A stretch of DNA of 64,000 nucleotides from NCBI GenBank assembly GCA_028282885.1, contig JANQGX010000012.1:248001-312000 (forward strand). Reading direction: 5' to 3'. Every line of letters starts with the position of its first letter. The stretch's first letter is position 1. Shown here one piece after another: positions 44,982-54,194 of this stretch. A program made the position numbers and the translations under genes. The notes under the pieces were generated by a model, which was given only the letters and a program-made list of their open reading frames with translations, was not told the DNA's origin and did no database searches. The DNA comes from SAR324 cluster bacterium. Lineage in GTDB: Bacteria; SAR324; XYD2-FULL-50-16.

Positions 44982-45887
44982 TCAAAGCAGAAACTGATTC
45001 ACGGCATTCCCCATCAGCATGGCGAAGAAAATCAATGATGCAACATACAAAGCGATCATTTTACTGCTTAAGAAACTACCTAGGGCTGCCAGGATGACAA
45101 GCCGAGTGCCGGGTCCGACGATAAAGAAGGAAAGGGCACTGCCAATATCCCAACCGTTGGCGAGCAAAGTCTGAACGAGTGGGATCGTCGCACCGCCACA
45201 TACATAAAGGGGAATTCCAATCAGGGAAGCAAAGAAGACACTCAACCATTGAATGTCGGAGGAAAGGGATATTATCTTTTCTACGGGCATCAGGTTTTCC
45301 ACGGTAACGCTAACGAGAACTCCGATTAAAACATAATAACCAACAAATTCAAGATTCCCCAGGTAGCCCTTGATAAATGATGGTAATCTGAAATCCCGCC
45401 AGGTTTTTTCAAAATTGGAACTGGTGTGATTGACAAGCTTCGGATTCACACCCGTCATTATCAGTTTGCCCTTGCTACTCTCATAGAACCGGATAATGAG
45501 ACCCACTGAAACGGTGAACAGGACGATACTGATCATTCTTAAAATGGCAAAATCAAGACCCAAACTGCCCCAGGTGATGATGAACAATTGCGGATTCATC
45601 AGGGAAGAGGCCGATAGAAAGGTGATCAAAGGAGCAAGGATGACCCCCTCCCTGTACAGGTTAATGACGATCGGTACCGTCCCGAAAGTGCTGAGAGGGG
45701 AAAAAATCCCGATGGTGGATGAGATAAACACCGAAACCAAAGGTCTGCTCGAAATGACTTGCCGTAGAACCCTGGTGAAGGGGGTAAACTTTAAAATCTC
45801 CGCCAAAAGAATTCCGAATAGAATATAGGGAATGTAAGTGAGCAATACATTCCCTGTATCACTTAGGATGCTAAGTATCAGATCCAA
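44982..45887 (-). CDS. Predicted permease, ArsP/DUF318-like
   Basis: 301 residues with eight or so transmembrane segments. The repeat pattern of the family is visible: two similar halves with a PLSTFGTVPIVINLYREGV and a PLYVCGGATIPLVQTLLANG element, each with a glycine/proline-rich loop, and FLSASSLMNPQLF. Relatives include ArsP organoarsenical exporters and uncharacterised permeases; the second loop has the single cysteine often seen there. The substrate is unknown. It starts 9 bp after the DUF362 lipoprotein stop, so the two are coupled. Confidence 0.75.
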   Translation of the reverse strand: MDLILSILSDTGNVLLTYIPYILFGILLAEILKFTPFTRVLRQVISSRPLVSVFISSTIGIFSPLSTFGTVPIVINLYREGVILAPLITFLSASSLMNPQLFIITWGSLGLDFAILRMISIVLFTVSVGLIIRFYESSKGKLIMTGVNPKLVNHTSSNFEKTWRDFRLPSFIKGYLGNLEFVGYYVLIGVLVSVTVENLMPVEKIISLSSDIQWLSVFFASLIGIPLYVCGGATIPLVQTLLANGWDIGSALSFFIVGPGTRLVILAALGSFLSSKMIALYVASLIFFAMLMGNAVNQFLL

Positions 45888-45896
45888 AGTTCCACC

Positions 45897-47426
45897 CTAT
45901 AGTTTCTGCAAAGTTGTATTCATCAATCGATCATAAACCAACAGGCTCAAATCCATACTTTCAGCCAGCGTCATATTGATATCGACGTGCTTTCCTTTTT
46001 TCCTGACAATACCAACAACCGTATCACTTGAAAGGATCTCCATTTTGCTGATTCCTTCATCTGATGAAACGGATAGTTTCAATGCATCTCCTGAGAGCGA
46101 AAAATCCGACACGACGATGTCCGGGCCCTTATAGTCCTCATAAGGAGTCTTTGGAGGCTCCGGAAACATCCATTTAAAAGGAATTCCGGCGAATTTGAAC
46201 TTTTCCCTGACATCTTCCACTTTCCTGTTTCCAACGACATCTATTCTGGAGGTGTCAATGATCCCGACACCTTCTTCGGCCAGGTATTTGAGGCAGAGAA
46301 TCTTTTCAGGATCGACACCGACGATGAGGGAGTGAATCGTATCAACCGCAACGGCATCTTTTCCGGCCAGAATCAGTCGCATGTTTTTCAATGCTTCATC
46401 GTAGCTGGGAGCGCCTTGACCAACAGGACCGAACTGGCTGCCGGCAAGACCGTCAGTGATAACAAAATCCACCGGTTTCACCAGGTAGTAATCATGCATG
46501 AATTGATGAAGCGCTTCAAATGAATGATCAATCTCAAACCTGTTGGCATTGCCACCATCCGGTCCAGACGTTCCATAGAGAATAGCAGGTGCACTGCCGA
46601 TGGCAACGTTCTTGACGGCACCTGTCATTCCGGCATTAATGTGACTTTTTAAAACAGGGAGATCTATGATTACATCTGCCTCATAATAGGTCTTGTTCAT
46701 ATAATGAATGCCACCGAGGTGCTTCAGCTTATCGTACGTGGCAAAATCTTTATATCTGGCTTTATCCCCCAAATCCACGGCGACTAAATCGCTGGTGTCG
46801 CCTGCCGCATAGTTTTCTCCTGTTTTATCCATAGCGATGAACTCATCGACCTGGGGAATGTTTTCATGGGTGTACCCGAGAATGTCATATACCAGGTCCG
46901 TCATACCGGAACCGGAAAGTTCCATAACATAGATCTTTCCGCTGGGATTCAGTTCCCGAACGATTTCGGCGACGGCTTTTGTAATACGATAATCCGTTGA
47001 CATACCATTTGCCTTTTGCCTCAATCGCCTTTCTTCGGGAAAAGGATTATTAATGTCAAAGCCGCTCCCGGTTGCAGCCAATACGCCACCTGTAAATTCT
47101 GCAGCACTGATCATATTGACTTTTAAAACGACCGTATCACCATCTGACACGATACGATCAAGTCCTCCTGCCAAATCGACAGCTTTTTTGACCATTTCCC
47201 TGACTTCCTCATCCGTTATTTCAAGAGCATTGGCTTTATCGCTCTGAAGGAGGGAAACCACTGTTGTTTTCTCTGAACTTGGAATCACCTCCTTTTTCAT
47301 GGGAGTCATTCTGATAATTGACTTGGGCTTTGATGACATGATACATCCTGTCATGATCGCCAGTAGAATGACTGCCATGGTAACTCGACGTTTATTCTGC
47401 TTTCTTTTCTTTATTTTTATATCCAT
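45897..47426 (-). CDS. DUF362 lipoprotein, long form
   Basis: 509 residues. An N-terminal basic leader ends in IMTGC (Cys27), a lipobox. DUF362 motifs: SDGDTVVLKVNMISAAEFTG, then YYEADVIIDLPVLKSHINAG, MTGAVKNVAIG and ILAGKDAVAVDTIHSLIVG. A beta-rich C-terminal extension of about 90 residues follows. It is the third DUF362 gene within 8 kb but belongs to the TetR-controlled operon, not the polyferredoxin one. The reaction is unknown; the family is often linked to redox partners. Confidence 0.82.
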   Translation of the reverse strand: MDIKIKKRKQNKRRVTMAVILLAIMTGCIMSSKPKSIIRMTPMKKEVIPSSEKTTVVSLLQSDKANALEITDEEVREMVKKAVDLAGGLDRIVSDGDTVVLKVNMISAAEFTGGVLAATGSGFDINNPFPEERRLRQKANGMSTDYRITKAVAEIVRELNPSGKIYVMELSGSGMTDLVYDILGYTHENIPQVDEFIAMDKTGENYAAGDTSDLVAVDLGDKARYKDFATYDKLKHLGGIHYMNKTYYEADVIIDLPVLKSHINAGMTGAVKNVAIGSAPAILYGTSGPDGGNANRFEIDHSFEALHQFMHDYYLVKPVDFVITDGLAGSQFGPVGQGAPSYDEALKNMRLILAGKDAVAVDTIHSLIVGVDPEKILCLKYLAEEGVGIIDTSRIDVVGNRKVEDVREKFKFAGIPFKWMFPEPPKTPYEDYKGPDIVVSDFSLSGDALKLSVSSDEGISKMEILSSDTVVGIVRKKGKHVDINMTLAESMDLSLLVYDRLMNTTLQKL

Positions 47427-47478
47427 AATTGCCCTCTTTATTGTTCAGAATGATTTAGGAAAAAGAATGCACCAGATA

Positions 47479-47838
47479 TCAATTCAAAACCGCCTTCCTT
47501 GAGCTGATCAACAGGTAGATCAACAAGGGTATGCTGACTAAATCAATGGCCATCAGAAAAGGATCCACTTCCCAGAGAGGGGATTGCTCTTGTGCGATCA
47601 ATACTGCCGTGAGGCCGACTGCATTAATAACCAGAGTTGGCAGTAATAACCTGGTTTTATTTGCCAGGAAACTCAAACCGAATAACGCATAAGCAACACC
47701 AAAAAACAGTGCGCCGCCGTAGGCTGCCGGATCGGTTGAAGATAGATCCACAAACAAGATCAGATAGATAATATGGATCAATCCAGCGATGGTCAGCAGC
47801 AATCCTTCAATTGTTAATACTGTACGAAATCTGTTCAT
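47479..47838 (-). CDS. Small four-helix membrane protein
   Basis: 119 residues from the ATG at 47838, preceded by GAGGT; an upstream in-frame start lacks a site. Four hydrophobic segments fill the protein (TIEGLLLTIAGLIHIIYLIL, GGALFFGVAYALFGLSFL, LLPTLVINAVGLTAVLI, AIDLVSIPLLIYLLIS). No family recognised with certainty. It lies between an SDR gene and the DUF362 lipoprotein gene in the same operon. Confidence 0.65.
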   Translation of the reverse strand: MNRFRTVLTIEGLLLTIAGLIHIIYLILFVDLSSTDPAAYGGALFFGVAYALFGLSFLANKTRLLLPTLVINAVGLTAVLIAQEQSPLWEVDPFLMAIDLVSIPLLIYLLISSRKAVLN

Positions 47839-47904
47839 GGTTACCTCATTCTTTTTTGATGACATCCATAATTTCAATTGAAACAACTCTTTATATTTAC
47901 CAGT

Positions 47905-48723
47905 TTACTGCTGCTGGGCTGCCATCATTTTTTCATAGATTGTCCTTACATCAAACTCAGAATCGTTCTCATAGCGAGGCGCATAGGTACCAAACGCTGT
48001 TTTTACTTCATTATAACGATCATCAATCCTGACCATGTTGTAAGCATGAGAAACAATATAGAATTTGCCTGCTTTTATTTGCTCCATGGCAATAGCTGTG
48101 TATTTATCTGTATCCATCCCAACATCGATCCCATCCTCACCCAACTCTGAATTCACAAGGCCAGGGCATATCAATTTAACATCCATGAAATCTGGAACCT
48201 CTTTTCTGAGAATATCCGTAAGGGCTAAGACTGCGTGTTTGCTGACGACATACTCTCCTCCCATGGGAACGCCATCAAAGAAGCTGTTCTCTGAACCAAC
48301 GTTATAAACTGCGCAGGGTGTTCCTTGCTCTTTGAAACGTTTACCAAAGACGGATACACCGTTCCAGACACCCATTAAATTGATATTCAAAACACTCATT
48401 ATCTTTTCGGGTGTTGCATCCATCACCGGTGTCATGTTCGGGCCCACACCAGCATTATTGATAATAACGTCAACCTGTCCATATTGGGTCCAGGCAAAAT
48501 CAGCCAATTTTTCAACATCTGCAAGTACTGTCACATCGCACTCAGTGCCGCTGGCTTCTATTCCCATTTCCTTTAACTGGGCAACAGCTTCATCGACCTT
48601 GTTTTTTCTCCTGGCCGCAATAACCAGTTTTGCGCTTTCCTGACCGAATCGTTTCGCGAATGAAAAACCAATTCCTGTTGCGCCACCGGTGATAACAACA
48701 ACTTTGTCTTTAAAATTATCCAA
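47905..48723 (-). CDS. SDR-family dehydrogenase/reductase
   Basis: 272 residues. The cofactor loop is TGGATGIGFSFAKRFG, then NNAGVG and the catalytic YVVSKHA. A C-terminal extension (IEQIKAGKFYIVSHAY-like) is found in SDRs acting on hydrophobic or retinol-like substrates. It is adjacent to the second SDR (41 bp) on the same strand. The substrate is unknown. Confidence 0.88.
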   Translation of the reverse strand: MDNFKDKVVVITGGATGIGFSFAKRFGQESAKLVIAARRKNKVDEAVAQLKEMGIEASGTECDVTVLADVEKLADFAWTQYGQVDVIINNAGVGPNMTPVMDATPEKIMSVLNINLMGVWNGVSVFGKRFKEQGTPCAVYNVGSENSFFDGVPMGGEYVVSKHAVLALTDILRKEVPDFMDVKLICPGLVNSELGEDGIDVGMDTDKYTAIAMEQIKAGKFYIVSHAYNMVRIDDRYNEVKTAFGTYAPRYENDSEFDVRTIYEKMMAAQQQ

Positions 48724-48764
48724 TTGTTTCTCCTAACAACTCTATGCACTGTCTGAAAATCCGT

Positions 48765-49580
48765 CTATTTAAGTCCAAATTGATTCAACATGACGTTATC
48801 GAACGCTTTATCGCTTAACAGGCCCTTCATCATGATCGCCATTTTTGAATCCATACCCACTTTATATCGGGTCTTGGGCTTTTTACTGGTGATCGCCTTC
48901 TCAAGAACATTGATCACTGGTTCCGGTGTTGGAGCTTTCTGATACATCTCGCTAAATCTGTTTTTAAAGGATTTAATCTTATCGCCATACACTTTGTCGT
49001 TTGCCAGCTTTTCCAACTCATCGACAGCAACATCATCAAAACCTGTTTTAAAGGTTCCTGGTTCAACAATGACTACCTTGATGCCAAATCCTTTCACCTC
49101 TGCACGCATCGCATCAGAAATAGCCTCCACAGCATATTTTGAACTGGCATACCAACCTGCCATGGGGAACGAAACCTTTCCAGCTACTGAGCTAAGGTTG
49201 ATAATTTGACCGGACATCTGTTTGCGCATGTGAGGAAGCACTGCTTGTGAAACCCTGACCAGACCAAAAACGTTGACTTCATATTGTCTTTTAGCGTGTT
49301 CAAGATCCGTCGTTTCCACTATGCCATATTGTGCATATCCAGCATTGTTAATCAGCACGTCAATCTTCCCCTGATCCTTAGTGATTTGAGCTACTCCTTC
49401 CTTAACCGACTCATCGTTGGTTACATCCATCTCAATTGCATGACCACCAAGATCAACCAAATCCTGCATCTGACCTATCCTTCGAGCTGCTCCATATACT
49501 GTATAACCTTTCTTAATGAGCTGTTTTGCAGCCAGTTTCCCAAATCCTGATGAAGCTCCAGTAATTAAAATAGTTTTCAT
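48765..49580 (-). CDS. SDR-family oxidoreductase
   Basis: 271 residues. The loop TGASSGFGKLAAKQLIKKG is at about 7-25, then NNAGYA, SSVAGK and the catalytic YASSKYA. The ending resembles 17-beta-hydroxysteroid-dehydrogenase-like and DltE-like SDRs (PETVINVLEKAI-type region, KTRYKVGMDSK). It is the first gene of the minus-strand operon and is divergent from the TetR gene 247 bp away, so it is likely the direct target of that regulator. Confidence 0.88.
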   Translation of the reverse strand: MKTILITGASSGFGKLAAKQLIKKGYTVYGAARRIGQMQDLVDLGGHAIEMDVTNDESVKEGVAQITKDQGKIDVLINNAGYAQYGIVETTDLEHAKRQYEVNVFGLVRVSQAVLPHMRKQMSGQIINLSSVAGKVSFPMAGWYASSKYAVEAISDAMRAEVKGFGIKVVIVEPGTFKTGFDDVAVDELEKLANDKVYGDKIKSFKNRFSEMYQKAPTPEPVINVLEKAITSKKPKTRYKVGMDSKMAIMMKGLLSDKAFDNVMLNQFGLK

Positions 49581-49650
49581 GCTATGCCTCTCGTTTTGCT
49601 CTGTTTGTGAAAATCTTCATTTTTAACGAACCATAGGTCAGATAATAAAT

Positions 49651-49661
49651 AACCAATGGTT
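49651..49661. promoter_or_regulatory. Candidate TetR operator
   Basis: AACCA-A-TGGTT is an 11-bp perfect palindrome in the region between the divergent SDR and TetR genes, 71 bp before the SDR start. Short palindromes of this kind are usual for TetR regulators. The link is positional. Confidence 0.35.
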
Positions 49662-49762
49662 GGTTGTAAAGATGAAAATCAAATAAGTTTTCTTATCTAT
49701 TGAAATTTATGATTTAAAAATGTAGTTTTTGTGTGTCAGTAACCCTGATGAAATCTATCCTG

Positions 49763-49790
49763 TTGACTAAAACCCCACTTAATCTATAAT
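49763..49790 (+). promoter_or_regulatory. Promoter of the TetR gene
   Basis: A -35 box TTGACT (49763-49768) and a perfect -10 TATAAT (49785-49790) are separated by 16 bp, 37 bp before the GTG start of the regulator gene. GGAGG provides the ribosome site. Confidence 0.6.
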
Positions 49791-49827
49791 AAGAAAACAT
49801 AAGTTATTTATTAAGCATGGAGGTAAA

Positions 49828-50475
49828 GTGACATTTAAGAGAGCGCGAAGTCAGGAACAAATAAAACAAAGGAAAGAAGAACTGTTGAATGCTGCAGAGA
49901 CATTGCTGGCAGAACGAGGATACGACAAAGTAAGCCTGAACATGATTTCAGAACATGCAGGTATTACAAAAGCCAGCACTTATCGCTATTTTGAAAGCAA
50001 GGAAGACATCTACCTGGAATTACTGCTTAAGGTCACAGGTTATTGGGTTACTGACGTTGAAAGAGCATTGGCTCCTCTCGCTGAGCAAGCAGATATAAAA
50101 CGAATTGCAGAAATCCTCGTTCAAAACTCGACGAGAAATCCTCAGTATTGGAATCTAATGTCAGTACTATCAAGCATACTCGAGCGAAACATCACCCTAG
50201 AAAACTTAAAAGTAAGAAAAAAGCAGATGGAGGAGTTTTTTCTGCGAATCACCAACGCATTAAAAACCGCTATTCCACAACTGTCGATTAGTAAAATACA
50301 CCTACTATTGCAGTCTTTCATATATCTGATTGAAGGTGGATGGCACACTGCTTACCCCTCCCAGGTAATGACTGAACTCCTTGATACAAAAGGTTATGAA
50401 ATTTGGAAAAGAAACACTCAAGAGGATCTTACTAATGCTATGTTATACTTAATAAAAGGGATGATAGACGATTAA
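49828..50475 (+). CDS. TetR-family transcriptional regulator
   Basis: 215 residues with a GTG start behind GGAGG. The helix-turn-helix is typical: RKEELLNAAETLLAERGYDK, then ISEHAGITKASTYRYFESKE. The C-terminal ligand domain is variable. It is divergent from the SDR/DUF362/permease/patatin operon and probably represses it. The hydrophobic-substrate genes controlled suggest a lipid or steroid-like inducer, but this is inference. Confidence 0.9.
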   Translation: MTFKRARSQEQIKQRKEELLNAAETLLAERGYDKVSLNMISEHAGITKASTYRYFESKEDIYLELLLKVTGYWVTDVERALAPLAEQADIKRIAEILVQNSTRNPQYWNLMSVLSSILERNITLENLKVRKKQMEEFFLRITNALKTAIPQLSISKIHLLLQSFIYLIEGGWHTAYPSQVMTELLDTKGYEIWKRNTQEDLTNAMLYLIKGMIDD

Positions 50476-50738
50476 AGCAAGTCTGGCTATTACCCGGGCT
50501 TTTCAATCATGTCATATAAACCGGTATCCATCCTCATCACTGATGACAGACTCTAATTATCAGTTTTAATAGGATATGTTGTGCTAACCTTTATTCTGGC
50601 TTTTAAAATAGTCATTTTCAAGTCATATGGATCTGGCAATTCACGTTTTTCAGGTTTTAGGCAATCAAAGTACTCACCCAAAAAGACTCCAGCCCAATTC
50701 AACCCATTTTATAGTGACATAAAAGTAACTGAACTTAA

Positions 50739-50757
50739 CCTTGCCCAAAGGGCAAGG
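50739..50757. terminator. Hairpin between convergent regulator genes
   Basis: CCTTGCCC-AAA-GGGCAAGG is a perfect 8-bp stem with a 3-nt loop, 15 bp beyond the LytTR stop and 264 bp beyond the tetR stop. GTTTCT follows on the plus strand. Strong stem but short T-tracts; it may stop transcription from either side. Confidence 0.5.
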
Positions 50758-50771
50758 GTTTCTATGATCTA

Positions 50772-51599
50772 CTAAACGGTAAGCTCTATTTCGGGAGTGA
50801 GGCGTTCCAGCTTTTTCTGATGGGTGCGGCTGACGGAAAATCGTTCGTTATCACTCCCTTTGATCCTGACAAATCGTCTGCCGTTTTGTTTCAGAATACC
50901 GTCGATATAATACGGATTGACCAATGTGGAGCGGTTGATTCGTAACAGATGGGTCGAATACTTCTTTTCAATGCTGGTGAGGCTCACAGATTCACTCCAC
51001 TCTTTCCGTTGCTGACCGTCCAGATAATAAAACACGCAGACATGGTCAAACACCCGAACGTACATCAATAGGCGGACATCAACCCGTTTTATCTTCCCGG
51101 ATTCTGAAAACTCAAAAAAAACCTGTCGTTCTTCACGGGTCTGATTGGAGCTTGGTGACGGCTGAGTCCTTGAAAAAAGTATGTTGTCGATGGAGTCGTA
51201 CACCTTTAATAAGTACAATGCTAGTTGTACAGCAACACTGACTGCCAACACTTTTACAAAAATCAGGATTTTGAATTGAGAAGGGGCGTATGTTAAAGAA
51301 TTTTTGTCGAGAATAAACAGGTAGGTGAACACGAAGCCCAGGATAATAAATTTCAACTTTCCCCGAAACCCGGGTTTTATCTTCCACCCCAGAACCTTAG
51401 TGCCCAAAATCCATGCTCCCACATGCAGAAAGCCGATAATGAGAAAGGAACCCGTCCAGTCAATAACGCTCTCCAATAGCTTAAGATGAGATAGATTTGC
51501 ATGGGTTAACATTCCGATATTGAAACCAATGATGATTCTGACCAACAAGGGTAACGCAACCAGGTAATATGCGAGCTGATAGGTTTTCCGATTTATCAT
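50772..51599 (-). CDS. Membrane-bound LytTR-domain transcriptional regulator
   Basis: 275 residues. The N-terminal half has four hydrophobic segments (starting YQLAYYLVALPLLVRIIIG). The C-terminal hundred residues form a LytTR DNA-binding domain: VDVRLLMYVRVFDHVCVFYY, then SLTSIEKKYSTHLLRINRSTL and NPYYIDGI. There is no receiver domain. The type, membrane segments plus LytTR, is a one-component sensor. No obvious target is adjacent; the genes behind it are convergent (tetR) or divergent (the catabolic set). Confidence 0.85.
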   Translation of the reverse strand: MINRKTYQLAYYLVALPLLVRIIIGFNIGMLTHANLSHLKLLESVIDWTGSFLIIGFLHVGAWILGTKVLGWKIKPGFRGKLKFIILGFVFTYLFILDKNSLTYAPSQFKILIFVKVLAVSVAVQLALYLLKVYDSIDNILFSRTQPSPSSNQTREERQVFFEFSESGKIKRVDVRLLMYVRVFDHVCVFYYLDGQQRKEWSESVSLTSIEKKYSTHLLRINRSTLVNPYYIDGILKQNGRRFVRIKGSDNERFSVSRTHQKKLERLTPEIELTV

Positions 51600-51944
51600 G
51601 GCATTTGGCTCAGGTTTGGATGTTTGGATGTTTTTGTTTGACCTTTCTGAGATTTATATCAATCTGAATTTTCTAATTCCAGCTCTTTTTGAAAGGGTTT
51701 TTCGCTTCTCCCCGACGAAAAATCTGATGCCGGTGCACTCCGACTTGACTGTTTTAATTTTTATCGATGCTTCATCCGCCCTGTTTTCATCATCCAGCCT
51801 GTCTTCGTTCAATGCCCCCCGTGAAATGAACCGGGTTAAATTGCCGACACCGTCCGGTATCTCCCGCACTTGTCCGTAAAGCCCGGATTAACCCGGCAGG
51901 AAAATTATTTTCTTAAAAAAAACTTGTCAAAAAAACCAAAGTAT

Positions 51945-51958
51945 GGGTACTGTACCCC
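51945..51958. promoter_or_regulatory. Operator-like palindrome, left copy
   Basis: GGGTACTGTACCCC. Its core GGGTAC-T-GTACCC is a perfect 13-bp palindrome. The exact reverse complement of the 14-mer recurs at 52011-52024, 66 bp away, just before the first gene of the catabolic set. A dimeric regulator, most simply the GntR/FCD protein encoded at 56619, is the likely binder. Confidence 0.6.
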
Positions 51959-52010
51959 AATGTGAAAAATAAAAGAGAAATTTTTAACCGGATATTTTCA
52001 AACTAAAACT

Positions 52011-52024
52011 GGGGTACAGTACCC
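52011..52024. promoter_or_regulatory. Operator-like palindrome, right copy
   Basis: GGGGTACAGTACCC, the reverse complement of the left copy at 51945. It ends 20 bp before the start codon at 52045, so binding here could block translation start-proximal transcription, while the two sites together could loop the DNA. Confidence 0.6.
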
Positions 52025-52044
52025 AATATCATACAAAAGATTCA

Positions 52045-52977
52045 ATGAACATAGTGGTTATTGGCGCCGGTGCCATGGGATCGTTGTTTGGCGGATTCCT
52101 GAGTAAAAGTGGCGAACACAGGGTATTGCTGGTGGATACCTGGGAAGAGCATGTTCGGGTTTTAAACAGAGAAGGCCTGGCGGTTCGTCTGGAGAGTCGG
52201 ACGGAAAGGATTCCTGTGGTCGCCTCTTTGCCGGCTGATATTGAGATGAAGGCCGACTTGGTGATTGTCTTTACCAAATCCCAGAACACAAACGAAGCCC
52301 TGGAGGCTTCCAAGGTTGTTTTCAAAAACGACACCCTGGCGCTAACGCTGCAGAATGGCCTGGGCAATGCGGAACGGCTAAACGAATACCTGCCCATGGA
52401 GAGGATTATTGTCGGCACCACAACCTATCCCTGTGATCTGGTGGAACCGGGTGTGATACAAAGCGAAGGGCAGGGTGAATCGAAGATTCTGAGTGCAGAC
52501 GGTATCAGGCGGGATGAGGCAGATCGGGTTGCCGCTCTTCTTTCTGAAGCGGGGTTGCAGTGCAGGGTTGTGGAGGACATATTCACCACCATCTGGGAAA
52601 AGGTGGCATTCAATTGTGTGATGAATCCCTTGTGCGGGGTTACCCGCCTGCCGGTAGGCGGTATTGGAGATGTTGAGGAGGGATATGGTCTGGCATTGAA
52701 AATACTGGAAGAGGTGATATCGGTTGCTAACCGCAAAGGTATCAAGGCGGATCTGCAGAGAGTGCGAAGTACAGTGGATATGGCTTTCGCAGAGCATAAA
52801 AGTCATCAGCCCTCAATGCTGCAGGATGTCCTGGCTGGGAGGCAGACAGAAATATCGGCTATTAATGGTGCTGTGGTGAAAGAGGCGAAGAAGCTGGGTA
52901 TGGACATACCGGTTACTGAAGTCATGGCTGATCTGATGATGGTTGTTCAGAAGAACTATATGAAAAAGCAAATTTGA
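52045..52977 (+). CDS. 2-dehydropantoate 2-reductase (PanE/ApbA) family protein
   Basis: 310 residues. The Rossmann loop GAGAMGSLFGGFL is at 7-19, FTKSQNT and TLQNGLGN are the family motifs, and EKVAFNCVMNPLCGVTRLPV contains the Lys/Asn region of the active site. The PanE family reduces ketopantoate, but many members in catabolic clusters act on other 2-keto or 3-hydroxy acids. Position at the head of a TRAP/ene-reductase set favours such a role over pantothenate synthesis. Confidence 0.85.
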   Translation: MNIVVIGAGAMGSLFGGFLSKSGEHRVLLVDTWEEHVRVLNREGLAVRLESRTERIPVVASLPADIEMKADLVIVFTKSQNTNEALEASKVVFKNDTLALTLQNGLGNAERLNEYLPMERIIVGTTTYPCDLVEPGVIQSEGQGESKILSADGIRRDEADRVAALLSEAGLQCRVVEDIFTTIWEKVAFNCVMNPLCGVTRLPVGGIGDVEEGYGLALKILEEVISVANRKGIKADLQRVRSTVDMAFAEHKSHQPSMLQDVLAGRQTEISAINGAVVKEAKKLGMDIPVTEVMADLMMVVQKNYMKKQI

Positions 52978-53096
52978 TATCTTTAGACTTGATATTGTTT
53001 CTTTATCATTGGTTCGCCGGGGAGATCTCAATTCAAAACACGTATGAATCCATACCGTTTACAAAATGGTAAGTAAACTGAAGTAAGGTGAAAACT

Positions 53097-54029
53097 ATGA
53101 AGATTGCAATTATCGGGGCAGCGGGTAGTGTGGGAGCGCCGGCTGCGTTTTATATCGGGGCCGAGCAATTGGCCGATGAGATTTTAATGATCGGTGGAAA
53201 ACGACAGAATGTACTCCAACAGCATGCCATGGATTTGAGCACGGCGCTTTCTGCAAAAGGAGTAAAGGTTAAAGCGGGTGATTATGATGATCTTGCCGGA
53301 TCGGATATAGTGATCAATACCGCAGGAGCAGCCCAGACTCAGGTGCTCAAGTCGCGAATGGAAATGCTTCCTAAAAATATTGCGATTACTAAAAACATCT
53401 CCGAACAGATCAAACGGCACTGCCCTGAAGCCATCATCATCACGGCCACCAACCCGGTGGGACCCCTGAATTATCTTACTTATCTCACGGGTCAGTTTGA
53501 TCGGCGGCAATTGATCGCATACTCCATCAACGATTCCTATCGCTTTCGGGAAGCCCTGGCGGAGCACTTCAAGGTCAGGATCGACCAGGTTGAAGGAACG
53601 GTGATCGGTGAACATGGCGCAACCCAGGTATTGCTTTTCAGTTCGGCCAGAATTGATGGCAAACCGGTTCAGGTGGATGAAGAGACTCGACTTAAGATAT
53701 ATGAAACAATCCCGAATATCGTGCAAATCTACGAAGCTTTTCAAGCCGGTCGTACCGCCGGGTGGACTTGTGCAATTGGCCTGGCTTCCTTTGTGAGAGC
53801 TATTGTCAATGATACCGGAGAAATGCTGCCTTGTTCCCTGGTTATGGATGGGGAGTACGGCGTGCGTGACATCAGCATGTCGGTACCGGCACGAATCGGG
53901 AAGGAAGGGGTGAAAGAGATACTGGAGTGGGAACTGCAAGCGGATGAGCAAGAGAAACTGAAGATCTCTGTTGATACCCTGGCAGAGGCTGTAGACTTGG
54001 TGAAGAGAACGCTTGAGGAGATTTCATAA
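53097..54029 (+). CDS. Lactate/malate dehydrogenase family protein (first)
   Basis: 310 residues from the ATG at 53097 with AAGGTG upstream; a GTG three codons earlier is also open. The NAD loop is IIGAAGSVGAPAAFYIG. The active site shows TNPVGPLNYL, the catalytic His in GEHGATQV, and an Arg in DSYRFREAL. The fold is the LDH/MDH superfamily. It differs from standard MDH at several substrate positions, and a close paralogue lies at 60160. The pair suggests two oxidations of 2-hydroxy acids in the same pathway. Confidence 0.85.
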   Translation: MKIAIIGAAGSVGAPAAFYIGAEQLADEILMIGGKRQNVLQQHAMDLSTALSAKGVKVKAGDYDDLAGSDIVINTAGAAQTQVLKSRMEMLPKNIAITKNISEQIKRHCPEAIIITATNPVGPLNYLTYLTGQFDRRQLIAYSINDSYRFREALAEHFKVRIDQVEGTVIGEHGATQVLLFSSARIDGKPVQVDEETRLKIYETIPNIVQIYEAFQAGRTAGWTCAIGLASFVRAIVNDTGEMLPCSLVMDGEYGVRDISMSVPARIGKEGVKEILEWELQADEQEKLKISVDTLAEAVDLVKRTLEEIS

Positions 54030-54194
54030 CATTGGAAAGATACCAAACTGTAATTGGTCTGAGTGCACCATATGATCGGTGTTTTAAATACACAAAAATC
54101 CCTCCCTGCTCTCCAAGGCTCCTGAAAGTTTCACACCTTGGATGCTCCGGAGATTAACTGGCGAATGACGAGTAAACCACAAAGGAAGGAAATT

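Larger units (their letters stand above)
51600..52044. other. Control region upstream of the catabolic gene set
   Basis: 445 bp. Short frames within 51600-51870 have no supported product. The last 120 bp hold two 14-bp operator-like palindromes (listed separately) and, before the first of them, a TTGTCA that could be a -35 element. No convincing -10 was identified. Confidence 0.5.

Noticed and set aside
50581-50775. 64-codon open frame between tetR and the LytTR gene
   Set aside because: No ribosome site, no recognisable product, and it runs through the hairpin at 50739-50757.
51654-51869. 71-codon minus frame upstream of the catabolic set
   Set aside because: No ribosome site and no family resemblance; the region behaves as a leader.
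53184-53951. 255-codon open frame on the minus strand
   Set aside because: Antisense to the LDH/MDH-like gene, with no recognisable product.
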